A DNA stretch of 41,772 bases, from positions 1 to 41,772 of the forward strand of contig JAQFVP010000011.1 of NCBI GenBank assembly GCA_027942475.1, read 5' to 3'. Source of the stretch: Simkania sp. GTDB taxonomy: Bacteria; Chlamydiota; Chlamydiia; Chlamydiales; Simkaniaceae. Made by a program: the position numbers and the translations under genes. Every line of letters begins with the position of its first letter. Positions within the stretch are counted from its first letter, which is position 1. The notes beneath the pieces were generated by a model. That model made no database searches. It was not told the origin of the DNA and saw only the letters and a list, made by a program, of their open reading frames with translations. Positions 34,528-41,772 of the stretch are shown in pieces.

Positions 34528-36468
34528 CTAAGAGTGCGCCTTCCAGTTTTCAATCTCAATTGGGAATGCGCAGTCGCCTAGAGCAAAGTGGAAAACCTGG
34601 GCATAAAAGTAATACTCAGCATCAAGCGCTTTTTTGATGTTTTTCGCTTTGCGAAACCCGTGCTGCTCACCTGCAAACAGGATGTAAGAAGTGGGGATTC
34701 CTTTTGCTTTGAGCAGCTGAAACATTTTCTCGGATTGCTCTTTTGGAACCACTTTATCCTCATCCCCTTGAAATAAGATAATCGGACAAGATATCTTTTG
34801 GATATGATGAATTGGGGAATAATCGATGTAGCGGTTTTTTTCCTCGGGATACTCTCCGATTAAGTGGTCCAGATAGTGCGATTCAAATTTGTGAGTTTGT
34901 TTGGTCATTTCGATCAGATCGCTGACGCCAAAATAGCTAGCGCCCGCTTTAAAAGTGTCTCTAAAAGCCAAAGCAGCGAGCGTCGTATATCCTCCGGCGC
35001 TCCCCCCTCTGATGGCCAGGCGATTGGGGTCTACCCCCTTTTTTTTGACCAAATATAGGGCCCCATTGACGCAGTCATCCACATCTAAGATGCCCCAGTT
35101 TTTTTTCAAACGTTCCCGATAGGCGCGTCCATAGCCTGTGCTGCCCCCATAATTGAGATCCAAAAAGGCGAAACCCCGACTTGTCCAAAACTGCACTTCC
35201 AAGCTCAGAGTTGCGGTAGCTTGCGAGGCAGGGCCTCCGTGGCTTTTGAGGATGAGGGGGGGTTTTTCATCTAAAGTGCAGGTGAAATCTTTGTTTTTTG
35301 GTGGATAATAAAAACCAAAAGCGGTTTGCTTATTTTCGGTGGGAAATTCGAGGGCCTCAGGCTCTGAAATGTACCCCTGATCAATTTGGATCTTTTTCGA
35401 TTTTTGGATAATTTCTACTTTTTCTGTATCCAAATCGCAGTGGTAGAGGGCGCTGAGCTCTGTAGGAGAAGCGGCGATAAAATAAAGAGACCTTCCCGAG
35501 GCATGCACCTGAGCGTAGCTGGTAAATGGAAAGGGAAAATTTTTTAAAGTGTATTTTTGCAAATCGAGCAGAGCCAACCTATCCACCCCTTTTTCGGTAT
35601 AACTGCAAACGATCTGATACCCCCCTTTTACTTGGACAAAATCGTAGCGTGACATTCCAAATACCCATTGAGGAGATCCAAATTCCGCATCCAAAGGGTA
35701 GCAGGGGAGGGACTGCTTGGAGTCCCATTCATATAGATTCCAAAAACCGGTGCGATCCGAAACGAAAAAAAGGGTGCCATCAGGAGCAAAACGGGGTTGA
35801 AAAATAGATTCACTTTGCCCACCTGCCACTTTTTCCACTCTGGTTAACGATCGATTGGGGAGGATTTGAGCCGTCCAAAGGTGCGTTCCATCCCACGGCA
35901 TCAAAGGATGGTTCCAAGTCAAAAAAGCGATCTGCGTTCCATCTGGGCTAATCGCGATAGAAGAGTAAAAATCGTTTTGACTACTTAATTTTGTCACGTC
36001 ATTTTCTTTCAAGGGATCGATCACAACGAGCGCATTGATGACACCCTTTTTTGGGTCGTGCGTCTCCTCGATTGCATAAATCAAGTGGTCCTGTGGATCA
36101 AAAACCGGGTTGGCATACCGCCTCCCTTCGGACGAAACGATCCTTTTGATAGTGCCATCTAAAGCAATTGAGTAGAAATTTTGGTTTTCCGCGTGGGTAA
36201 AGTAGAGAATGCCCCGGTCCACAGTAAATGCGCCCCCACCATATTCGTGTACGCGACTGCGCACGTTATAGGGAGAGGGGTTGACATCCATTCGCTTTTT
36301 TTTATCCCACTTGACCACAACCGAGCGCCCCTCTTCCATCGGACGGGTCTCATTCCAGTAGACAGCGCTTCCTTCGAGAACTACGTCTCCCCACCTCATT
36401 ATTGCATCGGCAACTGCAGATGAAGTGATCGGAGATTTCCATGATCCATAGGGCTGTTTTTTCCTCAT
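34528..36468 (-). CDS. S9-family prolyl oligopeptidase-like serine peptidase
   Basis: This 646-residue protein has an N-terminal beta-propeller region (WD/TolB-like blades such as FQPRFAPDGTLFFVSDRTGFW and IAISPDGTQIAFLTW) followed by an alpha/beta hydrolase domain. The nucleophile motif is GGSAGGY (S490). D571 in GDEDKVVP and H603 in EQHGF complete the triad. This fits the acylaminoacyl-peptidase/DPP branch, which trims short peptides. No signal peptide is seen, so it is probably cytosolic. It lies 19 bases downstream of the ABC permease and could be read in the same transcript. Confidence 0.92.
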   Translation of the reverse strand: MRKKQPYGSWKSPITSSAVADAIMRWGDVVLEGSAVYWNETRPMEEGRSVVVKWDKKKRMDVNPSPYNVRSRVHEYGGGAFTVDRGILYFTHAENQNFYSIALDGTIKRIVSSEGRRYANPVFDPQDHLIYAIEETHDPKKGVINALVVIDPLKENDVTKLSSQNDFYSSIAISPDGTQIAFLTWNHPLMPWDGTHLWTAQILPNRSLTRVEKVAGGQSESIFQPRFAPDGTLFFVSDRTGFWNLYEWDSKQSLPCYPLDAEFGSPQWVFGMSRYDFVQVKGGYQIVCSYTEKGVDRLALLDLQKYTLKNFPFPFTSYAQVHASGRSLYFIAASPTELSALYHCDLDTEKVEIIQKSKKIQIDQGYISEPEALEFPTENKQTAFGFYYPPKNKDFTCTLDEKPPLILKSHGGPASQATATLSLEVQFWTSRGFAFLDLNYGGSTGYGRAYRERLKKNWGILDVDDCVNGALYLVKKKGVDPNRLAIRGGSAGGYTTLAALAFRDTFKAGASYFGVSDLIEMTKQTHKFESHYLDHLIGEYPEEKNRYIDYSPIHHIQKISCPIILFQGDEDKVVPKEQSEKMFQLLKAKGIPTSYILFAGEQHGFRKAKNIKKALDAEYYFYAQVFHFALGDCAFPIEIENWKAHS

Positions 36469-36487
36469 TGAGGAGCTCGTTGAAAAT

Positions 36488-37270
36488 TCATCGCAAATAG
36501 TTAGTACCTTTTTTGAGGGTGAGATGCGCGTAGATAAATGTCAAAAAGAAAAACACAAGGCTTACGAAAATCAATTTAAAAAAGCTCACATCTGTTGTGC
36601 CCAAAATGCCATAACGGATCCCATTGATAAAATAAAAAAGGGGATTGAAAAGGGATATTTTTTGCCAAATGGGGTCTAGATTGGTCAATGTGAAAAAGAC
36701 CCCTCCTAGATAAATCAAGGGGAGCAAGATCAGAGCACTAATGGCGCCAATGTGTTCGAAACTACGCGCCCACATACCGATACCTACACCGAGAAACCCA
36801 AAGGAGAGTCCCCCAATGCACAAGAAGTAGAAAAAAGAAGCAAGGTGAGCGATGGCGATAAGTTTTCCATACATTGAGAAAAAAAAGATCTGGCCGATGA
36901 TATAGGTGATCAATGCGATGAAAATACCGCGCATCAGAGAAATAAGGCTCTTTGCAAAAGAGATCTGCAAAATGGATAGAGGAGTCGTTCTCAAATCTTG
37001 TAGATCGTTTACATACTTGGGACCAATAATCGAAGAGGCTGCATTATCAAAGGCATTTTTAATCACAGACATGGTAATCAGACCGGGAATAAGGAAAGCG
37101 AGATAGGAAACTCCCTCGTTTGAGCGAATTGAACCGCTCAGACCCACTCCAAAAATCATTAAATAGAGCACAGCATTGACAATAGGAGCTCCAAAGGTTT
37201 GGAGCGGAATTTTGAAAAGGCGGGATATTTCCCGCATACATACCCCTTGGAATTGGATGAGAGCCTTCAT
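36488..37270 (-). CDS. ABC-2 type exporter permease
   Basis: This 260-residue protein has six predicted membrane segments. It shows ABC-2 family features, for example YLAFLIPGLITMSVIKNAFDN in the first half and LIYLGGVFFTLTNLDPIWQKI near the end, as in YadH/NodJ-type permeases. Its start codon overlaps the ATPase stop (ATGA), and an AAAGGAGG lies just before it within the ATPase gene, so the two are coupled. It pairs with the ATPase to export an unknown substrate (lipid, polysaccharide or drug). Confidence 0.92.
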   Translation of the reverse strand: MKALIQFQGVCMREISRLFKIPLQTFGAPIVNAVLYLMIFGVGLSGSIRSNEGVSYLAFLIPGLITMSVIKNAFDNAASSIIGPKYVNDLQDLRTTPLSILQISFAKSLISLMRGIFIALITYIIGQIFFFSMYGKLIAIAHLASFFYFLCIGGLSFGFLGVGIGMWARSFEHIGAISALILLPLIYLGGVFFTLTNLDPIWQKISLFNPLFYFINGIRYGILGTTDVSFFKLIFVSLVFFFLTFIYAHLTLKKGTNYLR

Positions 37271-38175
37271 ACACCTCCTTTGCTAAGAACATTTTCCATT
37301 ACATCTTCTAAAGATCCTATTCGGGTTTTTACATCGAGAATTTCTTCAGACAAAATGGAGGTTTCTACGAGCAATTCACGGATCGTCATTTTAGGAGGCA
37401 CCCGAAAATGAAGTTGATTATTTTCGATAGAGACCAAAAGGGGATGTTTGAATGAAGCGGGAGGGGTTTTAAGTGTGAGAAAAATCTGTTTTAATGAATA
37501 CTTTTCCAAAAGCGCTTCCACTCTATCCACCTGTTTGAGCTCTCCCAATTGGAGGATTCCGATTTCGTCGCATAGTCGTTGTGCTTCTTCTAGATAGTGT
37601 GTGGTGAGCAAAATAGAAATGCCTTGGTTTTTCAGTTCATCAAGCAGACTCCAAAGGGAGTAGCGCAGTTCCAAATCCACTCCGGCTGTAGGTTCATCGA
37701 GCAAGAGCAGCTTGGGCTCGTGGATGAGCGCTTTGGCAATCATCAAACGTCTTTTCATCCCCCCACTGATCTGATTGACATATTTTTTTTTATGATGATA
37801 AAGACCGAGCCGATCCAGAAGGCGATCAACCTGTTTTTTTGATTTTTTTATGCCGTAGTAGCTCGCGTGGTATTTGAGGATTTGTTCGACAGTGAAAAAG
37901 CCGTGATTGACGAGCTCTTGAGGAGCGTATCCGATAAACCTCTTGGCAGCCCTGGGGTTTTTTGCCACGTCAATCCCGAATACCTCAATGCGACCGTGCG
38001 TGATATTTTGCAGCGTCATAATGGTTGAAATGATCGAAGTTTTTCCCGCTCCATTGGGACCTAGAAGACCAAAAACCTGCCCCATTTTGATTGTCAAGGA
38101 GACATTTTTCGCTGCAATCACTTTTCCATATCTCTTGGTGAGATCAATCAAAGCGAGGGGGTCTTGTTCGCTCAT
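37267..38175 (-). CDS. ABC transporter ATP-binding protein
   Basis: This 302-residue ATPase has Walker A GPNGAGKTS, the Q-loop region YAPQELVN, signature ISGGMKRRL, Walker B LLLLDEPTAGVD and the switch histidine in LLTTHYLEEA. It has the extended C-terminal domain (about 220-302) usual for DrrA/CcmA-like ABC-2 exporters. It forms an operon with the permease (4-base overlap) and is preceded by a good promoter at 38248-38277. Confidence 0.95.
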   Translation of the reverse strand: MSEQDPLALIDLTKRYGKVIAAKNVSLTIKMGQVFGLLGPNGAGKTSIISTIMTLQNITHGRIEVFGIDVAKNPRAAKRFIGYAPQELVNHGFFTVEQILKYHASYYGIKKSKKQVDRLLDRLGLYHHKKKYVNQISGGMKRRLMIAKALIHEPKLLLLDEPTAGVDLELRYSLWSLLDELKNQGISILLTTHYLEEAQRLCDEIGILQLGELKQVDRVEALLEKYSLKQIFLTLKTPPASFKHPLLVSIENNQLHFRVPPKMTIRELLVETSILSEEILDVKTRIGSLEDVMENVLSKGGV

Positions 38176-38247
38176 AGTCTGTTTTTCTCTTGGTTTTGCA
38201 TCGAGGAAATGAGGATCCCGAATGACTTAAATGCGCTGCAATCTCCG

Positions 38248-38277
38248 ATTATGCCTATATGGTTTTATCAATGTCAA
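38248..38277 (-). promoter_or_regulatory. Predicted promoter of the ABC transporter operon
   Basis: On the minus strand a perfect TTGACA (38277-38272) precedes CATAAT (38253-38248) by 18 bases. The -10 lies about 73 bases before the ATPase start codon. Confidence 0.55.
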
Positions 38278-38298
38278 CTTGTGTGGCCTTGAGGTAAG

Positions 38299-39234
38299 TT
38301 AAAGCAATTCCGTAAGAAAAGGGCTCTTTTCACTAATTTGTGCGTCGAGGAAAGAGGCCAACTCTGGATACTTATCTAGCAAATACTCGTTTATATGCTT
38401 TGTGATTTTGTAAAAATCTGCCAAATTGGGATGCGTTGGAGGCACCAATCGAAAGAAGTCTACACAGGAAAAACAAGCGCGCCCATCTATAAAACCGATC
38501 TGATAATCGTGATCACCATCAAATTCGGCAATTCCAGCTCGGCCACGGGCAATAATCAGATCAAAAATAGAGGAAATCGCTTGCCGGGCTTTTTCTATGT
38601 TGTTTTTTGCCATAATCTCTTCTAGATATGTACATACAGGCACACCGTTTTTTTGGATAAGAAACTCCATCGAATCGAGATCGATGCAGACCTTGGCCCC
38701 TTTTTTGGGGAAAAGTGTCACTTTCTTTTTGATTTCATTTGTTTTGTTTAAGTGCAAATATAATAGGCCCGTTTGTTTTGCAAACCTTTGATAGGCGGCG
38801 AGGCAACTCGTGAATGCTCGATTTCTCCAGTTTGTATTTTTCATACGCTTGATCGCTTGTTGCCTTCCAAAGTACGGGATGTATTTGAAAGGGGTTATAT
38901 TGAAAAGGGATCGGGTTTGCATGTATGTTTGATTGAATAATTTGAAAAGAAGCGATTTATCTCGACTTACAAAAACGTAGCACGTCTCTTCGCTCCTAAG
39001 GTAATCAAAGGGCTGGGAGGCAACCTTTGCAAGGAGCAGCTTTTGCCCTTCTGTCAGAGGGCCTGTGTCCCACTTGGATTGATAGGTATGGTGAGACACA
39101 ACCTTTTTGAAGGCAAATCCACTGGGAGCCTGAACATGAAAGCAGATAGAAAGCAGAGAAAAGAGGGCGAGAGGAAAGAGAACGCATGAATAAAAAGCCG
39201 ATTTTTTCACTTTGCACCAAATGCAGACTTGCAT
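38299..39234 (-). CDS. Anchored or secreted protein with kinase-like motifs
   Basis: This 311-residue protein starts at the ATG at 39234; an upstream TTG is the alternative. A hydrophobic segment at about 14-32 acts as a signal or anchor. The body has features resembling small kinase folds: a lysine in the strand RDKSLLFKLF (K98), and late in the protein FDGDHDYQIGFIDGR then CVDFFRL. The latter resembles a catalytic loop followed by a metal-binding D-F as in aminoglycoside-phosphotransferase-like and lipid A/Kdo-kinase-like proteins. The asparagine normally in the loop is not obvious. No close family is recognised. It stands alone, 55 bases downstream of the autotransporter. Confidence 0.65.
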   Translation of the reverse strand: MQVCIWCKVKKSAFYSCVLFPLALFSLLSICFHVQAPSGFAFKKVVSHHTYQSKWDTGPLTEGQKLLLAKVASQPFDYLRSEETCYVFVSRDKSLLFKLFNQTYMQTRSLFNITPFKYIPYFGRQQAIKRMKNTNWRNRAFTSCLAAYQRFAKQTGLLYLHLNKTNEIKKKVTLFPKKGAKVCIDLDSMEFLIQKNGVPVCTYLEEIMAKNNIEKARQAISSIFDLIIARGRAGIAEFDGDHDYQIGFIDGRACFSCVDFFRLVPPTHPNLADFYKITKHINEYLLDKYPELASFLDAQISEKSPFLTELL

Positions 39235-39289
39235 TGCCAAGGATCTTTTCTAAACACTTAAACACAAATTAGAAAAATAAGCCAGATTT

Positions 39290-41772
39290 TTAAAATTTCC
39301 AACCAAAGGTGAATTTTCCCTCCTGCACGTAGGTAGAGTCTGCCACGTTGGCTTCATAGCTTATCGTGAGCGAAAGGGCGCCCTGGTAATTCATGTAAAA
39401 CGCCGCCCCGAACATTAATTGATTTCGCGAGCTGTGGTAGCTCTGCACGGCAAAAGGCACCCGCTCTTTCACTCTTCCATCAAAAATAGCCTCGTACTTA
39501 TTTCGGTTGAGCAAGACATTTTTTACCCAACCGACATATACACTGGGCAAGAAATTTATATTCTCGCTCTCAATTTTTTGTATTACTTGCAACTTTACTT
39601 CCGGGCGCAAATAAGAGGAAAATTTACTCAAAACAAAGAGGTTAAATGGACCGGCTCCCGATTCTCGGTATTTATTTTCAAAGACGTTTAAAAAATCTAG
39701 GTGCACTGAGGGGACAAAAAAGAGTTGATTCATTCCAATTTTTTGCCTCCCTAATTGGAGCGCTCCACAAACGCTAAAGAGGAGTTCAAAGCTTTTGTGG
39801 TTGCTATGGGCAATTTTTTTCACATCTAGGAAATCGATTTTTCGATTTGCATCATAAAAACTCATTCCTCCCGCAATGAGAGCTCCGATATATCCATAGT
39901 TTCCGAAATAACTCAAAGAGGGGGACAGATAGACAGATTGGGCAGTTGCATCTCCTCGATTTTGATGCCATTCCAACTTTGAGCGGGTATATCCCACGGC
40001 GCTATTTAAGGCAAGCCGATCGGAGAGATCTGCTTGATATCCGAGTGCAAATCCATATGTGTTGCTTTGGAAAGGCACCTGCTCTTTTCTCGCATCCCGT
40101 TTGTAATGATACCCGAGATACCCGATTGGACTGATCCAAACAGAGCCCATTGGACCCTGGGCCTTGCTCGCTCCTTGCTTAGAGATCTCTTTTCCCTTAG
40201 AATAGGTTTTTTTATAGTTTGTTTCGGCGCGGCTCATCTCCTTTCCGAGGCGTGCGCCCGATTGCAAAGTGACAATGGGCAGGGCTCCGAGCTGCTCTGG
40301 TCCGAGCTGCAGCAAGTCGTTTGCGAGCGAGTCTAGGGAAGACTCTAAGAGAAGCTGCTCGCAGATCTTTTCGAGATCTTTCGAAAGCAATAAGAGGTCG
40401 GTAAAAAGGTATTTTGCAATCACCCGCGCATTTCCTTTGAGTGGACCCCAATCTACAGCATCCCCGCCTACGCTCTCAGGGGCTATGAGTATAAGACCGT
40501 GCCCCTCCGAGTCTTCTTTGATATCTTTGGGTTTGAATTTTAGATCGCCAAAGTCGACCTCAGAAAATGTGTGTTCCCCTGCCGCAAAACCTTTCTCCGA
40601 CTTGAGGAATTCATATCGCTTCCCTTTTGGATAATAACCCGGTTTTAAAACAAATTTGACCTTGCTGTGCGTTTTTAATGCCGTAGTCCCACGGACGTCG
40701 AGTATGCTGTATGTATTCGAATCATCTACGTCTATCACTAAAATTGCGTCCGCCTGTTGTGTGTAATCTCCTTCGATGCGCAATCTGCCGGTTGAAAGGC
40801 CCGGTTTGAGAGTTCCTGCATTGTCGATATCTTTTGTGCATGTGCCCACTCCCATCAACTTGCCGTCGGCGGAAATTACCACCTTTTTTTCGCACTTCGC
40901 GTTGTTCAACATCATCAACTCCGCACCTTGTTCAATTAGCAAGGTATCTTCAATGTCTTGCTTACCAAAAACTATATTTTTCCCGATGATTAGTGTTCCT
41001 TCACTTACCGTACAATTTGCAATCTTATCGAAACTGTAGGGCCCATTTGCCTCCAGTGATAAACTCCCTTTCCCTTTTTTTGTTAGGCTACCACGTACGA
41101 AGATGTCTGTTTCCAAAAAGGTTAATTTTTTGTCCTCCATAACTTTGATTGATCCGGTACCCAAAGTAATTTTCGTATGCTCTCCTAATTGGGTAGAGCC
41201 AGTGGCCTCAAGCGTCCCACCACCGTCGATCTCTATATCTCGCTTTGCTCCCGCTTGCCCCGGGGCCCCCAAGTTTTCCTCTTTTTCAAAGCTTAACTTG
41301 CCTCCTCCATTAATCATTACCTTTCCGGTGAAGTCAGTATTGTCCCCGGCAAGTGTCAATGTCTTATCTGTTACAAGCAGTCCCCCTGCCCCTGAAATTT
41401 TCTCCTTAAGCGTCCCCCCTCCTGCAAAGGCCAGGGTTCCCTCCTCGATCTCTGTTTGCCCTGTATAGTCCTCCTCTACTTTGCGCATAAGCGTAAGAGT
41501 TCCTGCCCCCTCCTTTCTCAGATTGCCTGCTCCTAAAACTTTCCCCTTAAGCGTTCCCCCTCCTGCAAAGGCTAGCGTTCCCTCCTCGATCTCTGTTTGC
41601 CCTGTATAATCCTCTTCTACTTTGTGCATAAGCGTAAGAGTGCCTGCCCCCTTTTTCTTCAGAGTGCCTGCTCCTGAAACTTTCCCCTTAAGCGTCCCCC
41701 CTCCCGCAAAGGCCAGCGTTCCCTTTTCAATCTCTGTTTGCCCTGTATAGTCCTCCTCTACTTTGCGCATAA
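39290..41772 (-). CDS. Autotransporter (type V secretion), C-terminal part; gene continues past window edge
   Basis: At least 826 residues of one open frame are visible; the 5' end is outside the window. The first methionine seen lies within a repeat and is not a start. The passenger begins with near-identical 47-residue repeats of the PATR type (Y-T-G-x-T-x-I-x-x-G-T-L, then G-A-G-T-L). Diverged beta-helix units follow (SEGTLIIGKNIVFG, NAGTLKPGLSTGRL, DYTQQADAILVIDV). A helical linker with many Leu (about 450-500) follows. The last ~270 residues form the outer-membrane beta-barrel, ending in phenylalanine (GWKF), the usual BAM-recognition end. Probably a surface-displayed or released adhesin. 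Confidence 0.88.
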   Translation of the reverse strand, partial: MRKVEEDYTGQTEIEKGTLAFAGGGTLKGKVSGAGTLKKKGAGTLTLMHKVEEDYTGQTEIEEGTLAFAGGGTLKGKVLGAGNLRKEGAGTLTLMRKVEEDYTGQTEIEEGTLAFAGGGTLKEKISGAGGLLVTDKTLTLAGDNTDFTGKVMINGGGKLSFEKEENLGAPGQAGAKRDIEIDGGGTLEATGSTQLGEHTKITLGTGSIKVMEDKKLTFLETDIFVRGSLTKKGKGSLSLEANGPYSFDKIANCTVSEGTLIIGKNIVFGKQDIEDTLLIEQGAELMMLNNAKCEKKVVISADGKLMGVGTCTKDIDNAGTLKPGLSTGRLRIEGDYTQQADAILVIDVDDSNTYSILDVRGTTALKTHSKVKFVLKPGYYPKGKRYEFLKSEKGFAAGEHTFSEVDFGDLKFKPKDIKEDSEGHGLILIAPESVGGDAVDWGPLKGNARVIAKYLFTDLLLLSKDLEKICEQLLLESSLDSLANDLLQLGPEQLGALPIVTLQSGARLGKEMSRAETNYKKTYSKGKEISKQGASKAQGPMGSVWISPIGYLGYHYKRDARKEQVPFQSNTYGFALGYQADLSDRLALNSAVGYTRSKLEWHQNRGDATAQSVYLSPSLSYFGNYGYIGALIAGGMSFYDANRKIDFLDVKKIAHSNHKSFELLFSVCGALQLGRQKIGMNQLFFVPSVHLDFLNVFENKYRESGAGPFNLFVLSKFSSYLRPEVKLQVIQKIESENINFLPSVYVGWVKNVLLNRNKYEAIFDGRVKERVPFAVQSYHSSRNQLMFGAAFYMNYQGALSLTISYEANVADSTYVQEGKFTFGWKF
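41348..41770 (-). repeat. Three tandem 141-bp repeats in the autotransporter passenger
   Basis: Copies at 41630-41770, 41489-41629 and 41348-41488 have an exact 141-base (47-codon) period. The innermost copy diverges over its last third. The two bases beyond 41770 continue the pattern, so more copies likely lie outside the window. Confidence 0.92.

Noticed and set aside
1-41772. CRISPR arrays, rRNA and tRNA genes
   Set aside because: No spaced identical repeats of CRISPR type and no recognisable tRNA or rRNA segments were seen on reading; a tRNAscan/Infernal run would be decisive.

Overview
The window reads as chromosomal DNA of a member of the Chlamydiota, most likely one of the environmental (Parachlamydiales/Simkania-like) lineages rather than Chlamydia itself. 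The evidence is a series of chlamydia-type gene neighbourhoods (locus comparisons with C. trachomatis are from memory). These are holA / RsmI-like / sucA / sucB (like CT047-CT055), htrA / M16 protease / nrdA-nrdB / pssA (like CT823-CT828), and an SH3 protein / SWIM-like protein / phoH (like CT017-CT015). The NrdB sequence has phenylalanine at the radical position, the hallmark first described in C. trachomatis. No rRNA or tRNA gene was seen.

Layout. 1-8 kb: DNA polymerase III delta, an RsmI-family methyltransferase, a small acidic protein on the other strand, then a complete 2-oxoglutarate dehydrogenase operon, sucA-sucB-lpd. 8-10.7 kb: two unrecognised proteins and a decayed 3' end of an IS200/IS605-type tnpB. 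10.7-13.5 kb: an MFS transporter and the periplasmic protease HtrA. 13.5-21 kb (minus strand): an M16 zinc protease and the class Ic ribonucleotide reductase pair nrdA-nrdB. 21.5-22.3 kb: pssA. 22.6-25.9 kb: an accessory pair of convergent genes. One encodes a 619-residue protein with eight tandem helix-turn-helix modules resembling the linker HTH of ISL3-type transposases. The other encodes a Ser-rich, C-terminally membrane-anchored protein with an internal duplication. 26-31 kb: the SH3, SWIM-like and PhoH genes, then a stand-alone D-Ala-D-Ala ligase. 31-39.2 kb (minus strand): an MFS exporter, an orphan secretin, an S9 peptidase, an ABC-2 exporter pair and a secreted or anchored protein with kinase-like motifs. 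39.3 kb to the edge: the C-terminal part of an autotransporter whose passenger carries near-identical 141-bp tandem repeats.

The most unusual locus is the HTH-array gene at 22608-24467. Eight modules of 57-59 residues share a rigid framework but vary in the predicted recognition helix. They follow six 13-residue acidic repeats and a strongly basic, NLS-like segment. This design could be a modular DNA-binding protein assembled from a transposase domain, possibly delivered to the host. That function is inference; the repeat architecture itself is directly visible.
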